The position numbers were made by a program, and so were the translations under genes. Positions 41,733 through 45,418 of a stretch of DNA of 45,418 nucleotides are shown here, piece by piece. The stretch's first letter is position 1. Each line of letters opens with the position of its first letter. The notes under the pieces were generated by a model that did not search any database, was not told the origin of the DNA, and was given only the letters and a program-made list of their open reading frames with translations. This DNA comes from Treponema sp. (lineage in GTDB: Bacteria > Spirochaetota > Spirochaetia > Treponematales > Treponemataceae). The stretch spans positions 1 to 45,418 of the forward strand of contig JAIKYZ010000124.1 in assembly GCA_024682655.1 (NCBI GenBank), read 5' to 3'.

Positions 41733-42590
41733 ATGGATCAGAAAAAAACTTTATGGATTATTGCAGCTGTAGGTGCTTTTTTATTAGTAGTTTTAGGTGC
41801 AGCCCTGATTATGTATATGCCTGCAAAAAAACAAGCTACAGCAGTCGCTAGTGTATCTAGTCCTAGATCAAATACACAATATGAAAGTGGTTGGACAAAC
41901 AGTCCTGATGTTCTTCCACCACAGCAAGTTCCTTATCAGAATAATGATAAAGTTTCAGAAATGATTGTTCTTTCTGACAACACTAGTGTTTTTGATTTAT
42001 CAAAAGCTAATGATAAAGAATCAGAAAATAAGGGAACAACAATTGATTTAAATACCTTAAAAGAAGACTTACTTGTAAAAGAAAATACTCCAAGTGCTGC
42101 TCCTCAGAATATCAACATTACTGTAAATATTCCTGAAAGCAAGACTCCTGCAGTCGAAGAAAAACAGCCAATTATTGTGACAAGCCCAGTTGTTACTGCT
42201 CCAGTAGTTGAAAAAGCAAGAAGTGTAGAAAAGAAAGCAAGCCCTGCTGCTCAGCCAAAAAGTGAAAAGAAGGCTGTAAAATCTACACCTGCTAAAAACA
42301 CAAAAACTGCTGCAAAAAATCCTGCACCTGTAGAAAAAATCACTCAGTTCTGGGTTCAGGTTGCCGCTTACAGTAACAAAAAAGGTGCAGAAAATGCCCG
42401 TGGAGTTCTTGATGAAAACAAGATTCCAGCAGATATTTTCACTTTTGAAGATAATAAAAACAGACTCTTCTATAGAGTTAGAATTGGACCTTATACAACA
42501 AAATCAGAAGCTGAATACTGGAGAACTAGAATTATTCAGATTGATGAATTCTCTAAGGCCGAAAGTTATGTAACAAGCACAAGTAATTAA
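41733..42590 (+). CDS. SPOR-domain membrane protein
   Basis: The 285-residue protein has a short cytoplasmic start, one membrane helix (IIAAVGAFLLVVLGAALIMYM), a long disordered Pro/Lys/Ala-rich periplasmic linker (about 40-205) and a C-terminal SPOR domain (about 207-280: FWVQVAAYSNKKGAENAR and FYRVRIGPYTTKSEAEYW). SPOR domains bind denuded glycan strands at division sites or other places of wall remodelling. A sigma-28-type promoter drives the gene, which suggests a role in fitting periplasmic flagella to the cell wall or coordinating them with division. It is monocistronic with a terminator behind it. Confidence 0.88.
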   Translation: MDQKKTLWIIAAVGAFLLVVLGAALIMYMPAKKQATAVASVSSPRSNTQYESGWTNSPDVLPPQQVPYQNNDKVSEMIVLSDNTSVFDLSKANDKESENKGTTIDLNTLKEDLLVKENTPSAAPQNINITVNIPESKTPAVEEKQPIIVTSPVVTAPVVEKARSVEKKASPAAQPKSEKKAVKSTPAKNTKTAAKNPAPVEKITQFWVQVAAYSNKKGAENARGVLDENKIPADIFTFEDNKNRLFYRVRIGPYTTKSEAEYWRTRIIQIDEFSKAESYVTSTSN

Positions 42591-42622
42591 AAAAAACTAA
42601 AGAAAAACCTCCTAACCTTTTG

Positions 42623-42653
42623 CCGGCTCTAGAACGGGCCGGTTATTTTTTTT
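42623..42653 (+). terminator. intrinsic terminator after the SPOR gene
   Basis: CCGGC (42623-42627) pairs with GCCGG (42638-42642) around a 10-nt loop, followed by TTA and a long T run. Confidence 0.85.
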
Positions 42654-42709
42654 AAATTTTTTTTCCAAAATACTTCATAAAATGTAACAATCTCGGCAAT
42701 TACTAATAT

Positions 42710-44209
42710 GTGAAAGTAAAAAGATTTTTTGTTTTGATTTGCCTTCAATTTTTGCTGGCTGACTTATTTTCCGAGGGGACTAATATTTTTTCTAAAAATC
42801 ATCTATATCTTTATACAATCTGGGGATTAGATCTGGATACCGAGGAAGAAATAATTCTCAAAAGTGAAGAAGGTCTGGCTGAAGATGAAAAAGTTTCTTA
42901 CGACAGTATTTACGCCGGGGGAAAATTTACTCTTCCTTTTTTGGATCTTAGACTCTTTGGGAAAAGTCAGGAATCTTTGGATTTTGAATCAAGTCTGGAA
43001 AAATGGAAAGAATTCGAGAATCTGAATGTGGGAATTGCTTTATTTACAGAGAAATTATTAAAAGATTTTTCAACTACTGTAAAGTATGGAAATCTAAAAG
43101 CTTCGGCAATTGTCAGTAAACTCAATAATCCACTCTTGTCTTCTTCGATTTCTCCCTTTGCTTCAAATTCTTGCCATGTGAGTAATATAAGTGCTTCACT
43201 ACCAACTTATTCGTCTTTTTCTAATCCTTTGAGTTTTATGCTGGAAAGTGGATTTAAAAATCGTAATAAGATTTTTGATGCTTGTTTATTCAATGCCTGG
43301 ATGTCTCAGGAAAAATCGTTAGGTTCTGTGTCTATTAAAATTGTGCCGTCAAAAAAAATCAACTTAGAATTTGCCGGAATATGGGGCCTTCTGCCCTATG
43401 AGGAATTTACAGGAACAAGCTGGTGGTCTGAGGACAAAATTTATTATCACAAAGGTAACCATTTTTGTTCACTTATGCAAACTTCCTTAGGCTTTCCACA
43501 TTTTAATACATTATTTTCTTTTTATATTTATGAGTCACCTTTTGGAACTTACGATTTAATATATAAAAGTGAAAATTCAATCAAGGCAAAACTTTTTACT
43601 TTCAATTTTTCTGCCCTGCTAAACCAGAATAAATTTATTCTTACAAGCTCTCAAAATAAATACCCGGCCCTTTTTCAATTAAAAAGTGGTATTCAAAATA
43701 ATTATAAGACAAATACCAAAATTCCCCTTTTTATAAAGACCGGGGTAAATTCATATTTTAAGCAATATTTAAATAACTGTGAAAAAGAAAATGAAGTCAA
43801 AAATTCAGCTGGACTACAACTTTCTTCTTTATTTACTGGATTAACCTTTCTTCTACAAATATCAGGCATCTACACAAAAGAAGATAATAATCTCAACTTA
43901 AATATAAAAAACTATTCCCTTCAATTAAAAAACAACTGGAACCTGCCAATTTTAAGTCCAACTTTTTCTGCAAAACTTACATTTGACTGTAAGGACAAAG
44001 AAGAAAATAAAACTTTTGATCTGACTCAAAAATATTCACTTAATCTACAGTACAATGGAAAAGTAAAAGTAAGTAATACTAATTCAATAAATATAGAAAA
44101 GAAAAAAGAAAATACCCAATGGGAAGAAAAATCAGACCTTTCTGTAAGAATAAAGTCAAAAACAATAACCTATTTTCTTAAATTGTCAATAGTTTTCCAA
44201 GGCGGATAG
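42710..44209 (+). CDS. predicted outer-membrane beta-barrel protein, unknown function
   Basis: The 499-residue protein starts at GTG with a signal peptide (FFVLICLQFLLADLFSEG) and continues as alternating hydrophobic/polar beta strands, rich in Ser, Asn, Lys and aromatics, to a C-terminal strand LKLSIVFQGG. There is no lipobox, no internal membrane helix and no recognised domain. This pattern suggests an outer-membrane barrel of a lineage-specific family; I recognise no homologue. An overlapping ATG at 42708 is out of frame, and no clear SD is visible. It stands between a terminator and the EF-G gene. Confidence 0.65.
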   Translation: MKVKRFFVLICLQFLLADLFSEGTNIFSKNHLYLYTIWGLDLDTEEEIILKSEEGLAEDEKVSYDSIYAGGKFTLPFLDLRLFGKSQESLDFESSLEKWKEFENLNVGIALFTEKLLKDFSTTVKYGNLKASAIVSKLNNPLLSSSISPFASNSCHVSNISASLPTYSSFSNPLSFMLESGFKNRNKIFDACLFNAWMSQEKSLGSVSIKIVPSKKINLEFAGIWGLLPYEEFTGTSWWSEDKIYYHKGNHFCSLMQTSLGFPHFNTLFSFYIYESPFGTYDLIYKSENSIKAKLFTFNFSALLNQNKFILTSSQNKYPALFQLKSGIQNNYKTNTKIPLFIKTGVNSYFKQYLNNCEKENEVKNSAGLQLSSLFTGLTFLLQISGIYTKEDNNLNLNIKNYSLQLKNNWNLPILSPTFSAKLTFDCKDKEENKTFDLTQKYSLNLQYNGKVKVSNTNSINIEKKKENTQWEEKSDLSVRIKSKTITYFLKLSIVFQGG

Positions 44210-44236
44210 TTGAATATCAAGTGATTTTTCTATAAA
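44210..44236 (+). promoter_or_regulatory. candidate promoter of the EF-G gene
   Basis: TTGAAT (44210-44215) and TATAAA (44231-44236) are spaced by only 15 bp; a second TATAAA near 44250 is an alternative. The leader carries a clear SD (GAGG) before the ATG. Confidence 0.4.
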
Positions 44237-44285
44237 ATATATTCTTACATTATAAAAGCAAATTTATTTTTTAAGAGGTAACAAT

Positions 44286-45418
44286 ATGGATATTTCAAAA
44301 ATGAGAAATATCGGTATCAGTGCTCACATTGACTCAGGAAAAACAACAACTTCAGAACGTATCTTGTTCTACTGTAACAAGATTCACGCTATCCATGAAG
44401 TTCGTGGTAAAGACGGTGTTGGTGCTGTTATGGACAACATGGAATTGGAACGTGAACGTGGTATCACTATCCAGTCTGCAGCTACACAGGTTCAGTGGAA
44501 AGACTACACTATTAACCTTATCGACACACCAGGTCACGTAGACTTCACTGTAGAAGTTGAACGTTCTCTTCGCGTACTTGATGGTGCTATCATGATTCTT
44601 TGTGCAGTAGCTGGTGTTCAGTCACAGTCAATTACAGTAGACCGTCAGCTCAAACGCTATCATGTACCTCGTGTTGCATTCGTAAACAAATGTGACCGCC
44701 AGGGTGCTAATCCTATCCGCGTTTGTGGACAGCTCCGTGACAAATTAGGTCTTAACGCTCACATGATGGAACTTCCAATCGGTTTGGAAGACAAACTTGA
44801 AGGTGTTGTAGATTTAGTTGGAATGAAAGCAATTTATTTCGACGGACCAAACGGAGAAGATCTTCGTGTAGCTGAAATTCCTGCTCACCTCGTAGATGAT
44901 GCTAACAAATATCGCCAGGAAATGATTGAAGAAGCAGCAAACTTTGATGATGCTCTTATGGAAAAAGTTCTTGAAGGACAGGATCCAACAGAAGAAGAAA
45001 TCATCGCTGCTATCCGTAAAGGTACACTTGCAGAACAGTATGTTGGTGTATTCCTTGGTTCTGCTCACGTAAACAAAGGTATTCAGCCATTGTTGGATGC
45101 AGTTATCCGCTACTTACCAGCTCCAAACGAAGTAAAGAACGTAGCTCTTGACATCGATAACAACGAAGCTGAAGTAGAACTTGAATCAGTTGATAACAAG
45201 CCATGTGTTGCACTTGGTTTCAAACTTGATGATGGACAGTACGGTCAGCTTACATATACTCGTGTATATCAGGGAAAAATCAAGAAGGGTGAAGAACTCT
45301 ATAACACACGCAATAAGAAGAGATTCAAGGTTGGACGTCTTGTTCGTATGAACTCTGCTCAGATGGAAGATATCAACGAAGGTTGTGCAGGTGATATCGT
45401 TGCACTCTTCGGTGTTGA
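44286..45418 (+). CDS. fusA: elongation factor G, spirochaete/mitochondrial type (5' part, cut by window end)
   Basis: About 377 residues are present, covering the GTPase domain, G' subdomain and the start of domain II. G motifs: AHIDSGKT (G1), RGITI (G2), DTPGH (G3) and NKCD (G4, where most EF-Gs have NKMD). The switch region [24 protein letters not shown] is typical of mitochondrial EF-G1 and the spirochaete/planctomycete/deltaproteobacterial subgroup (spdEFG), so this may be one of two EF-G genes in the genome. EF-G drives ribosomal translocation. Codon use shifts visibly towards CGT, GGT, AAC and CTT compared with neighbours, as expected for high expression. Confidence 0.93.
   Translation, partial: MDISKMRNIGISAHIDSGKTTTSERILFYCNKIHAIHEVRGKDGVGAVMDNMELERERGITIQSAATQVQWKDYTINLIDTPGHVDFTVEVERSLRVLDGAIMILCAVAGVQSQSITVDRQLKRYHVPRVAFVNKCDRQGANPIRVCGQLRDKLGLNAHMMELPIGLEDKLEGVVDLVGMKAIYFDGPNGEDLRVAEIPAHLVDDANKYRQEMIEEAANFDDALMEKVLEGQDPTEEEIIAAIRKGTLAEQYVGVFLGSAHVNKGIQPLLDAVIRYLPAPNEVKNVALDIDNNEAEVELESVDNKPCVALGFKLDDGQYGQLTYTRVYQGKIKKGEELYNTRNKKRFKVGRLVRMNSAQMEDINEGCAGDIVALFGV

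Overview
The window reads as chromosomal DNA of a host-associated, low-GC Treponema-like spirochaete. I infer this from AT-rich codon use, many TTG starts, relaxed spirochaetal lipoboxes, a spirochaete/mitochondrial-type EF-G, a sensor-GGDEF protein with a LacI-like domain, and motility genes with sigma-28-like promoters. No plasmid, phage or transposase gene is visible. Most of the window is housekeeping DNA; the accessory signal lies mainly in regulatory DNA and in GC-richer repeat islands.

Layout. 1-1546: tRNA-Lys(TTT) with promoter and terminator, a DtxR-type metalloregulator and a PAP2 phosphatase. 1530-4865: a divergent c-di-GMP pair, one EAL and one GGDEF-variant protein. 4894-8386: a zinc-uptake operon (Fur/Zur-type regulator, znuA, znuC, znuB, lipoprotein) behind a strong promoter with a 29-bp near-perfect palindrome at its start site. 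8383-12788: ispH, secF, secD, yajC. 12907-19021: envelope genes (TPR proteins, membrane protein, LysM lytic transglycosylase, OmpA-type protein). 19018-26446: LacI-like sensor diguanylate cyclase, pcrA/uvrD, rimO, rodZ-like, lolA. 26503-29798: ftsH, then fliS and a FlgN-like gene. 29897-37233: secreted nuclease, repeat island, ABC-F ATPase, small lipoprotein, a peptidase-less FtsH paralogue, SulP transporter. 37244-37874: tandem hairpin repeats. 37920-45418: polA, coaE, a SPOR protein, a predicted outer-membrane protein and the 5' part of an EF-G gene.

Cross-cutting signals. (1) Two promoters share the spacing TAAAG-x-AA, 11 bp, TCCGAyAA, matching sigma-28; one drives fliS and the other the SPOR gene, tying an envelope protein to the motility regulon. 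(2) At about nine genes a -10 hexamer sits only 6-9 bp before the start codon and no Shine-Dalgarno is present, suggesting leaderless mRNAs alongside ordinary SD-led genes. (3) The hairpin repeats at 37386-37874 keep their ends but exchange their cores, and each core still pairs with itself; a related palindromic GC-rich segment lies in frame inside the ABC-F gene. (4) The AAA protein at 34252-35415 has the FtsH membrane and ATPase parts but no protease. (5) Several conserved enzyme residues are substituted (SecF, PolA, CoaE, ZnuA).
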